From Chloroflexota bacterium (GTDB taxonomy: Bacteria; Chloroflexota; Anaerolineae; Aggregatilineales; Phototrophicaceae), in contig WTGF01000125.1 of NCBI GenBank assembly GCA_011525385.1, forward strand, positions 1 to 64,000: a stretch of 64,000 nt of DNA, read 5' to 3'. This document shows positions 1 to 7,897 of the stretch, piece by piece. A program made the position numbers and the translations under genes. The notes beneath the pieces are model-generated. The model was not told where the DNA came from, ran no database searches, and was given only the letters and a program-made list of their open reading frames with translations. Position 1 is the stretch's first letter. The number at the start of each line of letters is the position of its first letter.

Positions 1-2
1 AC

Positions 3-416
3 CCGGCCATCTTCCACCAACATCCACACCATCTCACTGCGAGACTAAACAGCTACCATGGGCGCCCTATCGCCGAAGGCATGATCGCGCGCGTCCCGCC
101 CGGCACTTACGATTACATCGATCAGAACCTGCTGCTGGCGACTTTTCGCGATCCCGGCACGCTCAACTATGAAGACTTGACACTTGAGAATTGGGCAGCG
201 GATTTCAAGCAGTTGCTAGACGACGGATTCCGCTATCTGGTCATGCATCGAGAAGTTCCGGTCTCGAGCTTCCTTGGGCGCGCCAAAGGCTGGGCCCTGG
301 CCATGTTCGAAAAGGAGCCCAAGCTATACGATGACGGCAACGTCATCATTTATGACTTGGCGGATATGGACGCGGAGAATGTCTTGTCGAGAGCCAGGCG
401 CCTCCTGGCCGAATAG
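3..416 (+). CDS. C-terminal part of a probable membrane glycosyltransferase-like protein (5' truncated)
   Basis: The reading frame is open to the left edge of the window and ends with TAG at 414-416, so only about the last 137 residues are visible. An internal ATG at 81 could be mistaken for the start, but the frame continues upstream without a stop. The visible part is soluble. Its first residues (YHGRPIAEGMIAR) resemble a short conserved block at the start of the C-terminal soluble part of large bacterial membrane proteins related to GT39-type mannosyltransferases, which usually read as xxHGKPIxxGxxSR. The gene runs toward the minus-strand sugar operon, with about 20 nt between the two stop codons. 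The family call is recalled from motif similarity only; a hypothetical protein is the safe alternative. Confidence 0.55.
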   Translation, partial: PAIFHQHPHHLTARLNSYHGRPIAEGMIARVPPGTYDYIDQNLLLATFRDPGTLNYEDLTLENWAADFKQLLDDGFRYLVMHREVPVSSFLGRAKGWALAMFEKEPKLYDDGNVIIYDLADMDAENVLSRARRLLAE

Positions 417-436
417 AGCATAAGCGCTCTCGCGCT

Positions 437-1222
437 TCAGACCTTCAACTGGCATTTGAGCACGGCGCCCGGAATGAAAAAACTGAAGTCATCACCCTCA
501 ATTTGATCGGGCAGTTGGAAGGCGCGCCTGATATCTTGCGCGGCTGCGCCGAATATGGACTTGATCATTTGCCTGTTTTGCCGAGGTGTCTGCATGCGCG
601 TCGTCCATTGGTCGAAATGCAGTTCCAGCTCAAACTTGTGTATCAGCTCAGCGCGGAATCCCGCAGCCGACAACATAGCGCGCCATTCGGAAATGCGGTA
701 GTCGCGCACATGTGATGGATCGCGCAGCAACTCGATGGTTTGCAAAAAAGTATCTTGCGCGTAATCTTCGCTGGCCATGATGTCGCTGATGATCAAACTG
801 CCGTTGTCCTTCAGAACGCGGCGAATCTCGTTTATAGCCCTTTGCGGATGATGCCAATGGTGCGCGCTGTAACGCGACGTTACGATGTCGAAACTATCGT
901 CTGGAAAGGGCAGATATTCAATGTCGGCGAGTTGCGGCGTGACGTTGGCAGCGTTTCGTCGGCGGGCGAGAAGTTTTACTTGTTTGAGCATCGACCCGGT
1001 GAAATCGCAGGCGTAAACCCAAGCGACATCGGGCGCGAAAGCCATAGCGGTGTGCCCGGCGCCGCAGCCGGCGTCCAGGACGACGCTGCTTGGGCGTTGC
1101 GGCGCATTGCGCGTCATGACCTCAAGATCCGCTCCAGAGGCGTGCACGGCGCTCGCGAGATAATTGGCCGCGACCTCTCCAAAACGCGTCTGAACCTGTT
1201 GCTTTATGTCCCGATTCGCCAT
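437..1222 (-). CDS. Class I SAM-dependent methyltransferase (UbiE/Methyltransf_11 type)
   Basis: 261 residues with a Rossmann-fold methyltransferase core. Motif I (VLDAGCGAGHTAM, about residues 47-60) binds SAM, the acidic motif II residue follows about 20 residues later (YACD), and motif post-I/II (FDIVTSRYSAHHWHHP) and a proline/arginine-rich RRVLKDNGSLIISD block follow. These features fit the Methyltransf_11 family acting on a small molecule; the substrate cannot be read from the sequence. The C-terminal 60 residues are more variable and probably form the substrate cap. It is the last gene of the minus-strand sugar operon, 83 nt after the kinase stop, and may be independent of sugar use. 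The ATG at 1222 has no clear Shine-Dalgarno sequence. Confidence 0.88.
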   Translation of the reverse strand: MANRDIKQQVQTRFGEVAANYLASAVHASGADLEVMTRNAPQRPSSVVLDAGCGAGHTAMAFAPDVAWVYACDFTGSMLKQVKLLARRRNAANVTPQLADIEYLPFPDDSFDIVTSRYSAHHWHHPQRAINEIRRVLKDNGSLIISDIMASEDYAQDTFLQTIELLRDPSHVRDYRISEWRAMLSAAGFRAELIHKFELELHFDQWTTRMQTPRQNRQMIKSIFGAAAQDIRRAFQLPDQIEGDDFSFFIPGAVLKCQLKV

Positions 1223-1305
1223 GAGTCAGTTTAGTCGCTCTGCTTGTCCCCCATCCGGATCGCTCTGTCATTATCGGTCTAGAGGCGATCTCGGGACAGG
1301 TAGAT

Positions 1306-2505
1306 TCACGAGAAGTCGGAAGCGTGCGCAAGGGCCGGCAGGAACCCGCCAACGAAGGCGTCGCCGAGCCCGATTGTGGTACCGTTCTCCTGTTCGACAG
1401 CCGCTACCGGCAGGCAGACTATACTATCGCCCCCCGCGGCGTTAATGATGTCGGCGAATTGCGCGTCTTCCGCATTCGCTTCTCGACCCTCGATTTCCCG
1501 GTAGTTCGCCATCGTGAAGTCATCACCATAGCGGAAGCGCGTAGTCGCCATAGTGACGCCCGCCTTTAGCGCCGCGGCGTATCTATTGGCATCGTCGCCA
1601 TATGCGAGCGCCCAGCGCCGCGTATGCACGACGATGGCGGCGGCTGGAACGAGCCGGCTCAAATCGGCCAAGGCGCATGTGATCTTTTGGACGTCATGCA
1701 AGTCCACGGCCCGATCAAGATGCACTTGCAGCTCGTCTTCGTTCATGCTGAAAACGTCAATTCTCGGTCCGAGCTCCCGGAATATCAGTTGACGGTAGCT
1801 CCGGTCATAATAGGCGCCGTCCTCCATAAAGACGGCGGCATCGCCAGGCAGGCGCTTCAAGATACGTTTGAGACTGACTAGTCGATCCGCGAGCAACTGC
1901 TCGCTTTGCACCGCGTTGAAGCCCGAGATCAGCAATACTTTCGCTTCCGTAATCAGGTCAGCGAAGTCTTCATTCAAATTCATTGAGATTCTTGCGGCAT
2001 TGCAGTGGTATATGAGGCGGTTCGGCTGTTTGGCGCGAATGTCAATATCGCTTGCGCGCAGCCTCGAGTCGGCCCCGAACTGCACAATCAGATGCGGATA
2101 TGTGCTGTCGCGCGGATTGCTGCAGACGTAAGGACAATCTCGGGGTAAGAGTCGGCGCACGTGGCTGTTCATTGTGATCAGATGTAGCGCGGCGGTATAT
2201 CCCAATACCCGCATCGCGATGGCGGCGCGCACGGAGGTGCCGCCCAGCGTGATTTTTTTCTCAAACCGCGCCGCGAAACGCTCGATGATCACCGAATTGG
2301 AAACGAAGCGCTCGCCGCCGCCTGAAGTCATCATGAAGCTCAGTATCGAGATTACGAGATCCCGTTCGGAACCTATCTCGCCCGGCAAGCCCAGTTCATC
2401 GGCGCTGATCTCATAAGAGGCAATGAGTTCTTCAAGCACTTCCGCATTCCAGACGATTTCATAATCGACATTATTGCAGAAGCCGAGGGCAATACGCTCG
2501 CTCAC
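1306..2505 (-). CDS. ADP-dependent sugar kinase-like protein (ADP-glucokinase/phosphofructokinase family)
   Basis: 399 residues, ribokinase superfamily. Visible hallmarks in order: an N-terminal substrate-binding GFCNNVD (like GxNxNVD in archaeal ADP-kinases), LGGTSVRAAIAMRVLG (the glycine-rich sugar loop), VFSMNEDEL near residue 230 (the NxxE magnesium motif placed as in ADP-dependent kinases) and GLGDAFVGG near residue 384 (the GxGD catalytic motif with the base Asp). The segment aligning with the HxE motif reads FME, so the His is replaced while the Glu stays. It is shorter than typical members (about 450-490). It lies 64 nt after a class II aldolase in the sugar operon, so a phosphorylation step before aldol cleavage is plausible. 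Start is GTG at 2505. ADP specificity is inferred from family resemblance and is not certain; a PfkB-type ATP kinase is less likely given the NxxE spacing. Confidence 0.72.
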   Translation of the reverse strand: MSERIALGFCNNVDYEIVWNAEVLEELIASYEISADELGLPGEIGSERDLVISILSFMMTSGGGERFVSNSVIIERFAARFEKKITLGGTSVRAAIAMRVLGYTAALHLITMNSHVRRLLPRDCPYVCSNPRDSTYPHLIVQFGADSRLRASDIDIRAKQPNRLIYHCNAARISMNLNEDFADLITEAKVLLISGFNAVQSEQLLADRLVSLKRILKRLPGDAAVFMEDGAYYDRSYRQLIFRELGPRIDVFSMNEDELQVHLDRAVDLHDVQKITCALADLSRLVPAAAIVVHTRRWALAYGDDANRYAAALKAGVTMATTRFRYGDDFTMANYREIEGREANAEDAQFADIINAAGGDSIVCLPVAAVEQENGTTIGLGDAFVGGFLPALAHASDFS

Positions 2506-2569
2506 GTTGTGGTTTTACCTGGGCAGAACGATCCCGGAGGCCAAACGTCAATGGATGAGTTGGACGCCA

Positions 2570-3430
2570 TCAGTATAGCGCCGCCTTGCCCGTCGTTTTG
2601 AAGAGGTCAAACTTCTGCCGGCAGACGACTTTCATCGCGTCAATGCACTGTGGATAGATGCTGCTAGGCTCTCGCAGTATAGGATCCCGCAAGACTTCGC
2701 GACATTTCTGATAAAAGGCGTTTTTCATGTCGGCGGAAATATTGATCTTGCAAATGCCCAATTCCACTGCACGGGCGATCTCCTCGTCGGGGTTCCCAGA
2801 GCCCCCGTGCAAGACCAGCGGAATATCAACTTTGGCGTTGATGTCTCGTAGCAGGTCCAGGCGAATCTCCGGTTTCATGTCCTTCGGGTACAATCCATGT
2901 GAGGTGCCAATCGCGACCGCCAGCGTATCAACATCGGTGGCGTCGACGAAAGTCTTGACTTCTTCAGGATCGACAAAAATGACTTCTTCGGCTCCGGCTT
3001 CGGCCTCTTCGTCGAGTTCGCCGATGGTTCCGAGTTCGCCTTCGACCGAAACATCGACCGCATGAGCCAAGGCCGCGACTTCGCGGCAGGCGGAGATATT
3101 TTGGTCTAGCGGGAGTTCCGACGCGTCAATCATCACCGATGTGAAGCCGGCGCGGATGGCGGTCATGATTTGTTCCAAGGACGAGCCGTGATCCAGGTGA
3201 ATTACGACCGGCACCGAGGCATTTTTCGCCTCTTCCAGCGCGAATTTGACAAAGGCGGTCCCGACGAATGCCAATTCGTCGGGATGAATGGCGATGATGA
3301 CAGGCGCGTTAGCATCTTCTGCCGCTTCAATCGCGCCAGTCAAAAGCATATTGCTGCTGATATTATATGCGGGCACGGCGAAACGATTCTCTCGCGCGAC
3401 CGCCAGCAGGTCTCTCATGTTCATTAACAT
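2570..3430 (-). CDS. Class II (zinc) ketose-bisphosphate aldolase
   Basis: 286 residues from ATG 3430. The zinc-aldolase landmarks are present: AVPAYNISS near the N-terminus, HLDHGSS (catalytic/zinc His region), EGELGTIG (zinc Glu), IGTSHGLY (zinc His), VLHGGSGNPDEE (zinc His plus phosphate loop) and KINISADM. It should cleave a ketose 1,6-bisphosphate such as fructose or tagatose bisphosphate into dihydroxyacetone phosphate and an aldehyde; the exact sugar cannot be told. A TTG at 3454 would add eight residues, but neither start has a strong Shine-Dalgarno, and the family normally begins MxxNMxxLLxxA, as at 3430. It sits between the permease genes and the kinase, so it is co-transcribed with sugar import. 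Confidence 0.93.
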   Translation of the reverse strand: MLMNMRDLLAVARENRFAVPAYNISSNMLLTGAIEAAEDANAPVIIAIHPDELAFVGTAFVKFALEEAKNASVPVVIHLDHGSSLEQIMTAIRAGFTSVMIDASELPLDQNISACREVAALAHAVDVSVEGELGTIGELDEEAEAGAEEVIFVDPEEVKTFVDATDVDTLAVAIGTSHGLYPKDMKPEIRLDLLRDINAKVDIPLVLHGGSGNPDEEIARAVELGICKINISADMKNAFYQKCREVLRDPILREPSSIYPQCIDAMKVVCRQKFDLFKTTGKAALY

Positions 3431-3478
3431 AGTGACATCGTCATTTCGTTGCAAGTAGATAAATGGGTAAGCGCACGA

Positions 3479-4321
3479 TTAGCCTTTGACTGAGCCGGCC
3501 GACATACCCGCGATGAAGTAACGCTGGAAGAGCAGGAATAGAATGAGCACCGGTAGCGAACCGAGTACACTCAGCGCTAACATCTGGTTCCATTCAAAGG
3601 AGTGCTGCCCCATCAGCAAGTGTATGCCAATCGGGACCGTTCGCATATCGTTGGTTCGCGTCAAGGTGAGCGCGAATAAGAACTCGTTCCATGCCAACAT
3701 GAAGGTGTAGACGCCGACCGCAACGATCCCCGGCAAGGAAATCGGCACCAGAATGCGCCAGAGCGTCACAAAGCTGCCTCCCCCGTCGATCATGACGGCC
3801 TCGTCCAGGTCACGAGGCAGCGTATTAAAATAGCCAGTCATCATTATGATTGCGTAGGATAAGGTGAACACCATATAGGTCAGGACCAGCGCCGCGTAGG
3901 AATTGTATATCCTAAGCCAGACGATAAGACCAAAATAGGGGATCATCAAGGTGATCGGCGGCACCGACTGGACGCCGATGATGATCAAGTTCAAGATTTT
4001 CTTGAAGCGGAAGTCGTAGCGGCTGAAGCTGTATCCGGCCAGGATGCTGGTGACAACCGTGCAAATCGTCACCATGATCGCGACGAGGTAGCTGTTGAAG
4101 AAGAAACGCAACTGTCCCGGGTCACTCAGCACAGCCTGGTAGGCCTGGAAGGAAAAGGAATAGTCAATCAGAGCCGGCGGATAGGCGAAAATCTCCAGGT
4201 TGGACTTGAAAGACGAAGAAACCATCCAAAGCACAGGCAAACCGGCAAAGCAGGCGCCGAGGAGCAGCGCAATCCATATCAGGATCTTTCTGATGAGAAT
4301 TTGCCTGCGACTGCCGATCAT
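3479..4321 (-). CDS. Carbohydrate ABC transporter permease, MalG-like (CUT1)
   Basis: 280 residues with about six membrane helices, starting with a positively charged N-terminus and TM1 (ILIWIALLLGACFAGLPVLW). The EAA loop that contacts the ATPase is clear: DEAVMIDGGGSFVTLWRILVP, with the conserved Gly and the I-x-VP ending. The C-terminus ends in a cytoplasmic AGSVKG, typical of MalG/UgpE/AraQ permeases. With the MalF-like partner one nucleotide upstream it forms the membrane channel of a CUT1 importer for oligosaccharides, polyols or glycerol-phosphate-like substrates. No dedicated ATPase gene lies in the operon, so the transporter probably uses a shared MsmK/UgpC-type ATPase encoded elsewhere. 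Confidence 0.95.
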   Translation of the reverse strand: MIGSRRQILIRKILIWIALLLGACFAGLPVLWMVSSSFKSNLEIFAYPPALIDYSFSFQAYQAVLSDPGQLRFFFNSYLVAIMVTICTVVTSILAGYSFSRYDFRFKKILNLIIIGVQSVPPITLMIPYFGLIVWLRIYNSYAALVLTYMVFTLSYAIIMMTGYFNTLPRDLDEAVMIDGGGSFVTLWRILVPISLPGIVAVGVYTFMLAWNEFLFALTLTRTNDMRTVPIGIHLLMGQHSFEWNQMLALSVLGSLPVLILFLLFQRYFIAGMSAGSVKG

Positions 4322-4322
4322 T

Positions 4323-5255
4323 TTATTCGTCCGCCATTCGCTGACTGCGCACGTAAAAAATTGCTACGAAGGTACAAATCGCCAGGATCACCATCGCGAT
4401 AGTGGAAGCGATCGAGTACTCGTGCGAACTGAACGCTGCCTTATAGGTGTAAGTGCTCAAGACCTCGGTCGAGCGCAAGGGACCGCCGCCCGTGGTCATC
4501 CAGATTAAAGTGAATTGATGTATGGTCCAAATGAAGTCCAGCAGGGCCAGGCTGATAATGATGGGCTTCAATTGAGGCAGGGTAATATGCAGGAAAAGCT
4601 GCCAGGCGTTGCCGCCATCGACGCGCCCGGATTCGTACAGGTCGTCGGGGATCCCTTGCAAACCCGCCAGAAAGCTGACCAGGTAAAAAGGATAACCGGA
4701 CCAGATATTGATGAAAGTAACCGCGTTCAAGGCCAGTTTACGGTCCGAAAGCCACTCCAGAAGCTCCGGGATTAGCCCCAACTCCAGCAAGACAAAATTC
4801 ACAACACCATGCGGGTTCAGCAGCAGTCGCCACAAGATAGCGATAATCGAGGCGGTGAATACCCAGGGCAGGATGTATATGACACGGAAAACCGCCTTGA
4901 CATTGGCGCTGAGCAGGCGCGAATTCAGGAGCAGCGCAAATGCTAAGCCAATGATGAAATGCGCAACCACGCTGACGATGGCGAAATACATTGTATTGCT
5001 AAGCGCGCCGCGGAACTTCCTGTTGGTCAGCACTTCTTCGTAGTTCTCGAGGCCAACGAAAACAGGGGGGTTGGGGTTGACGATGACGTTATCCACCAGG
5101 GAATAGAGGAAGACCGTCATGATCGGCACGACAGTCAGGGCCGCGAGCAGCATCAGCGTCGGCGAGAGATAAGCATAAGGGAGGAGTTTGCGCTTTCTCT
5201 GCTCCCAGGTGACATTGGCCGGATTATTGATTTCGCGCTGTGTGGCTGAGGCCAT
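4323..5255 (-). CDS. Carbohydrate ABC transporter permease, MalF/UgpA-like (CUT1)
   Basis: 310 residues with an N-terminal cytoplasmic segment of about 25 residues, then about six membrane helices. The EAA loop reads LYESGRVDGGNAWQLFLHI followed by TLPQLKP, matching the MalF/UgpA consensus (E-x3-DGA-x-x-x-x-F-x-x-I-x-LP). Only one nucleotide separates it from the MalG-like gene, so the two are translationally linked. It follows the binding-protein gene after an 87-nt spacer holding a strong hairpin. The ATG start at 5255 is well placed because the family N-terminus is short and charged. Confidence 0.95.
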   Translation of the reverse strand: MASATQREINNPANVTWEQRKRKLLPYAYLSPTLMLLAALTVVPIMTVFLYSLVDNVIVNPNPPVFVGLENYEEVLTNRKFRGALSNTMYFAIVSVVAHFIIGLAFALLLNSRLLSANVKAVFRVIYILPWVFTASIIAILWRLLLNPHGVVNFVLLELGLIPELLEWLSDRKLALNAVTFINIWSGYPFYLVSFLAGLQGIPDDLYESGRVDGGNAWQLFLHITLPQLKPIIISLALLDFIWTIHQFTLIWMTTGGGPLRSTEVLSTYTYKAAFSSHEYSIASTIAMVILAICTFVAIFYVRSQRMADE

Positions 5256-5273
5256 GCCCGCTCCGCTTGGGCG

Positions 5274-5304
5274 GAGGCGGCCAACCAGGATGGAAGGCCG
5301 CCTC
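5274..5304 (-). promoter_or_regulatory. Intercistronic stem-loop between binding-protein and permease genes
   Basis: A perfect 9-bp inverted repeat (GAGGCGGCC at 5274-5282 and GGCCGCCTC at 5296-5304) with a 13-nt loop. No T-tract follows in the direction of transcription, so it is not a normal terminator. Hairpins at this place in ABC operons are known to protect the upstream mRNA end, giving more binding protein than permease. That role is inferred here. Confidence 0.6.
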
Positions 5305-5342
5305 GGCGTTAGAACTTATTGGCATTGCGCTTTCGCGGCAAG

Positions 5343-6587
5343 CTACTCGAATATAGCTTCCCACTCTTCCTGGGCGATTTCCAGGAACTCTTCCAGATCC
5401 ATCTCGCCTTCCAGATAGAATTGGAAAGGCTCGTCGAATTGACGCATCAACTCTTCCGCGGCGGGGAGCCCGGTGAACTCGTTCGCCAGATAGCCTTCCT
5501 GGAAGATCTCAAAGGCTGTCATAAAGAGTTGATCGGTTTGAATGAAGTCCGGCGTCGCGTTGACATTGCCCGGGAAGGCATTGGCGATAGACGTCAGCTT
5601 GGTGTTGCCTTCGACGCTGGTCAAGTAATCAATCAGCTTCCAGGCTTCGGCTTTGTGCTCGGTATTGGAGCTGATGCCGATGCCCCAGGAGGCGTAGGGC
5701 AAGCCGCGCGGACCATCGTAGCCTTCGGCCGCCGGCAGCGCGGTGATATCGAAGTTGAGGTCCGGATTGCGCTCCCGGATGAGGGTGAAGTGCGCCAGCG
5801 TGTTGATGATCATGGCGACGCGCTCGTTGACGAATTCTTCGACCTTTTCATTCTCCTTCATGGCGAAGGCGCCGGGGGCTACCACGCCAGCGTCGTGCAG
5901 GCTCTTGATGTAGGCCATGGTATCGGCCAACTGCTCGTTGCCGACCAGGTTGGGCTGACCCATGTCATCGAGCATGCTGCCGCCAGTCGCCCACAACCAA
6001 GACATGGTATCGTTTTGGATGCCGTTGGGCTGCTCCAGCGAAAGCGGCTGCGCCCAACCGTATACGTTGTTATCGGGGTCGGTCAGGGCTTCGGCCGCGG
6101 CGGCGAATTCGGCGCGGGTCGAGGGCGGATCAATGCCAGCGGCTGCCAGCATGTCGAGATTGACGAAGACCGGGTAAATGAAGTTGGCGATGGGGATCAT
6201 GTAGGTCTCCCCGGCGAGTTTGATCTGCGCCGCCAACTCGCTGTCATCGTACATGGCGTCGGCCATGGACTGCGACAGACTGTGCAAGGCGCCTTGCTTC
6301 CAGAGGACGTTGACCCAGGCGCCATCCAAGCCGACGACATCGGCCATGGTGCCGGTGGCCGCGCTGGCGATGATCTGGTCCTTCGTGGTCAGGTAGGGTC
6401 CGCTGATGGTCTCCACCCTAATGCCCGGGTTGGCCGCTTCAAAATCGTCCAAGATCGCGCGGAAAGAGCCTTCCGGCAATTCCGGCTCCCACCATTGCTG
6501 GAATTCCAGCACAACATCCTGCGCCATGCCGATGCCGCCCACCAGCAATAGCATCAGGATCGTCAAGAAACCAAGATATTTCTTCAT
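5343..6587 (-). CDS. Extracellular solute-binding protein family 1 (sugar-binding)
   Basis: 414 residues. The N-terminus is a Sec signal peptide: MKKY, a hydrophobic core (LGFLTILMLLLVGGIG), then a small-residue cleavage region before QDVV. There is no lipobox Cys, so it looks like a soluble exported protein and not a lipoprotein. The mature part has the MalE/UgpB fold signs: FQQWWEPE, FEAANPGIRVETISGPY, a NVLWKQGALHSL segment, the SWGIGISSNTEHKAEAWKLIDYLTS block and a tryptophan-rich C-terminus. It should capture the carbohydrate for the two permeases downstream. It has its own ribosome site (gaggag, 12 nt before ATG). The sugar cannot be predicted. Confidence 0.94.
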   Translation of the reverse strand: MKKYLGFLTILMLLLVGGIGMAQDVVLEFQQWWEPELPEGSFRAILDDFEAANPGIRVETISGPYLTTKDQIIASAATGTMADVVGLDGAWVNVLWKQGALHSLSQSMADAMYDDSELAAQIKLAGETYMIPIANFIYPVFVNLDMLAAAGIDPPSTRAEFAAAAEALTDPDNNVYGWAQPLSLEQPNGIQNDTMSWLWATGGSMLDDMGQPNLVGNEQLADTMAYIKSLHDAGVVAPGAFAMKENEKVEEFVNERVAMIINTLAHFTLIRERNPDLNFDITALPAAEGYDGPRGLPYASWGIGISSNTEHKAEAWKLIDYLTSVEGNTKLTSIANAFPGNVNATPDFIQTDQLFMTAFEIFQEGYLANEFTGLPAAEELMRQFDEPFQFYLEGEMDLEEFLEIAQEEWEAIFE

Positions 6588-6723
6588 TGTGCGTTTCTCC
6601 TCATGACAAGAATCGATTCAGTCGGAATGGGCACGAGGCGCTTGGCTCGATTGCTGTCGCGAACCGCCCCGCGCATGCTTGCAAGTCTTCACGTCATAGG
6701 CCCTCCCTTTCCCAACTGCGTCC

Positions 6724-7587
6724 CTAGTATTTGCGGTGATCTGTCGCTCTTGATGTCTTCAAGACGGACGGCACCAAGGTATCGGAACGCTCAATACAAA
6801 TGCCAACGTACAGCGCTTCCGTCAGCGCCAGGGCAGCCAAATTGGAATTCAACCGTTCTTCGCGGAATTGGCTGACGCGCGTGGCTGTACACAAGCAAAA
6901 GTCGCTGTGGCGCGTCAGCGGAGAGTCGGAGTGATTGGTGATGCAAATTGTCGTCGCTCCATGTTGTTTCGCCAATTCCAGGGCATGAACCGTATCCTTT
7001 GAGCTTCCCGTGTGCGAGATGCCTACCGCCACATGGTCATGCGATGTCAAAGCGGCATACATTTCTTGCATAGTCGGGTCTATTGAAAAACGGCTCAGCA
7101 ACCCGATCTTGGTCAAGCGGAAATCGAGATCCATCGCTATCGGTATGGAGTTGCCGGAAGCAAACAAGACAATTTGCCGACTACTGCACATTGCGCCAAT
7201 GGATGCCTCCAATGCCGACATATTGAGAATGTTGGCGGTGTCCTCGAGCGCGCGCAGCCCCATGGTCATCGCCTTCTGGACAGCTGTCGCTGGATTGTCG
7301 TCTGGCATCAGGTCTTCGTGGACGATCAACATCGGCGAGACGATGTCCTCCGCCAGACGAATCTTAAGGGCGTGGAAGCCAGAGAAGCCAAGCGACTGGG
7401 CGAATCGGACAATACTTGCCTCGCTAACGCCAACGCGCGCGGCCAACTCGGTGATGGAAAGGTTGATTGTCTCCTGCGGGAGGTGCAGAATGAACTGAGC
7501 CACTTTCCTGGTGGCGCCTTTCAAGTTCGGCAAGGCGTCAGAGATAGTGGACAGAGATCCGCGATCGGGTTTGTAGCCATTCTTCAT
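6724..7587 (-). CDS. MurR/RpiR-family transcriptional regulator
   Basis: 287 residues. Residues 1-85 carry the RpiR-type helix-turn-helix (TELAARVGVSEASIVRFAQS, then LGFSGFHALKIRLAED). Residues 120-260 form a SIS sugar-phosphate-binding domain, with the phosphate-loop signature GISHTGSSKDT and the SGNS element of the first SIS strand. Such proteins sense phosphosugars and repress or activate sugar genes. It is the first gene of the minus-strand operon, 136 nt before the binding-protein gene. Two GAAA/TTTC-type inverted repeats overlap its promoter, so autoregulation together with control of the operon is likely. The inducing phosphosugar may be the kinase or aldolase intermediate (inference). 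Confidence 0.95.
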   Translation of the reverse strand: MKNGYKPDRGSLSTISDALPNLKGATRKVAQFILHLPQETINLSITELAARVGVSEASIVRFAQSLGFSGFHALKIRLAEDIVSPMLIVHEDLMPDDNPATAVQKAMTMGLRALEDTANILNMSALEASIGAMCSSRQIVLFASGNSIPIAMDLDFRLTKIGLLSRFSIDPTMQEMYAALTSHDHVAVGISHTGSSKDTVHALELAKQHGATTICITNHSDSPLTRHSDFCLCTATRVSQFREERLNSNLAALALTEALYVGICIERSDTLVPSVLKTSRATDHRKY

Positions 7588-7605
7588 GAAACAAAATCCG
7601 TAGGA

Positions 7606-7620
7606 TGAAAATTATTTCCA
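7606..7620. promoter_or_regulatory. Putative RpiR operator 1
   Basis: TGAAAATTATTTCCA forms an imperfect palindrome with GAAA/TTTC half-sites, 19 nt upstream of the regulator start codon and downstream of its -10 box. A second similar block (TTGAAAATAATTGTCAA, 7635-7651) overlaps the -35. The paired sites around one promoter suggest binding by the adjacent RpiR-type regulator; this assignment is inferred. Confidence 0.45.
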
Positions 7621-7622
7621 AC

Positions 7623-7651
7623 ATAGTAACATACTTGAAAATAATTGTCAA
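7623..7651 (-). promoter_or_regulatory. Sigma-70-type promoter of the sugar operon
   Basis: On the minus strand a consensus -35 TTGACA (7651-7646) is followed after 17 nt by a -10 TACTAT (7628-7623, 5 of 6). Transcription would begin near 7616 and read the regulator gene. The -35 lies inside the second GAAA/TTTC-type palindrome (7635-7651). Confidence 0.7.
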
Positions 7652-7686
7652 TCAAGTGAATCTGTCTTCACATGGAAAATGTAGTC

Positions 7687-7716
7687 TTGACAAGGGCATA
7701 CCTAAAGCTATATACT
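7687..7716 (+). promoter_or_regulatory. Sigma-70-type promoter of rpoB
   Basis: Perfect -35 TTGACA at 7687-7692, then an 18-nt spacer and -10 TATACT at 7711-7716 (5 of 6; an overlapping TATATA gives a 16-nt spacer). The predicted start near 7723 leaves an untranslated leader of about 175 nt before rpoB. Confidence 0.7.
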
Positions 7717-7729
7717 GCAAGTTTGCAGT
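7714..7729. promoter_or_regulatory. Palindrome overlapping the rpoB -10 and start site
   Basis: ACTGCAA-GT-TTGCAGT: perfect 7-bp arms around a 2-nt centre. It covers the end of the -10 box and the predicted transcription start, the usual position of a repressor operator. It could instead be a small hairpin at the 5' end of the transcript. No regulator can be assigned. Confidence 0.4.
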
Positions 7730-7752
7730 CCTCTTTCCATGACATAGTTTGG

Positions 7753-7788
7753 TTGAATGAAAACCGACCATATACACGCGTCATTCAA
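7753..7788 (+). promoter_or_regulatory. Stem-loop in the rpoB leader
   Basis: TTGAATGA (7753-7760) pairs perfectly with TCATTCAA (7781-7788) around a 20-nt loop. It is followed at once by the self-complementary AATTCGCGCGAATT (7787-7800). The two overlap by two bases and could be alternative structures in the leader RNA. Function is unknown; leader-mediated control of rpoB is only a possibility. Confidence 0.35.
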
Positions 7789-7897
7789 TTCGCGCGAATT
7801 CCTTGCGTTGCTTGAGCCAGTCGGAGCGGCGTAGCTGCGTTCGCGGTTCGCTTTTGCATGTCCAGCAGATCCAATTATCTTTCCGAGGAGCGGCACC

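Noticed and set aside
2570-3454. Longer aldolase starting at TTG 3454
   Set aside because: No ribosome site; the family N-terminus matches the ATG at 3430 better.
5319-6551. 410-codon plus-strand frame over the solute-binding protein gene
   Set aside because: Antisense shadow of a gene with clear signal peptide and family motifs; no recognisable domain of its own.
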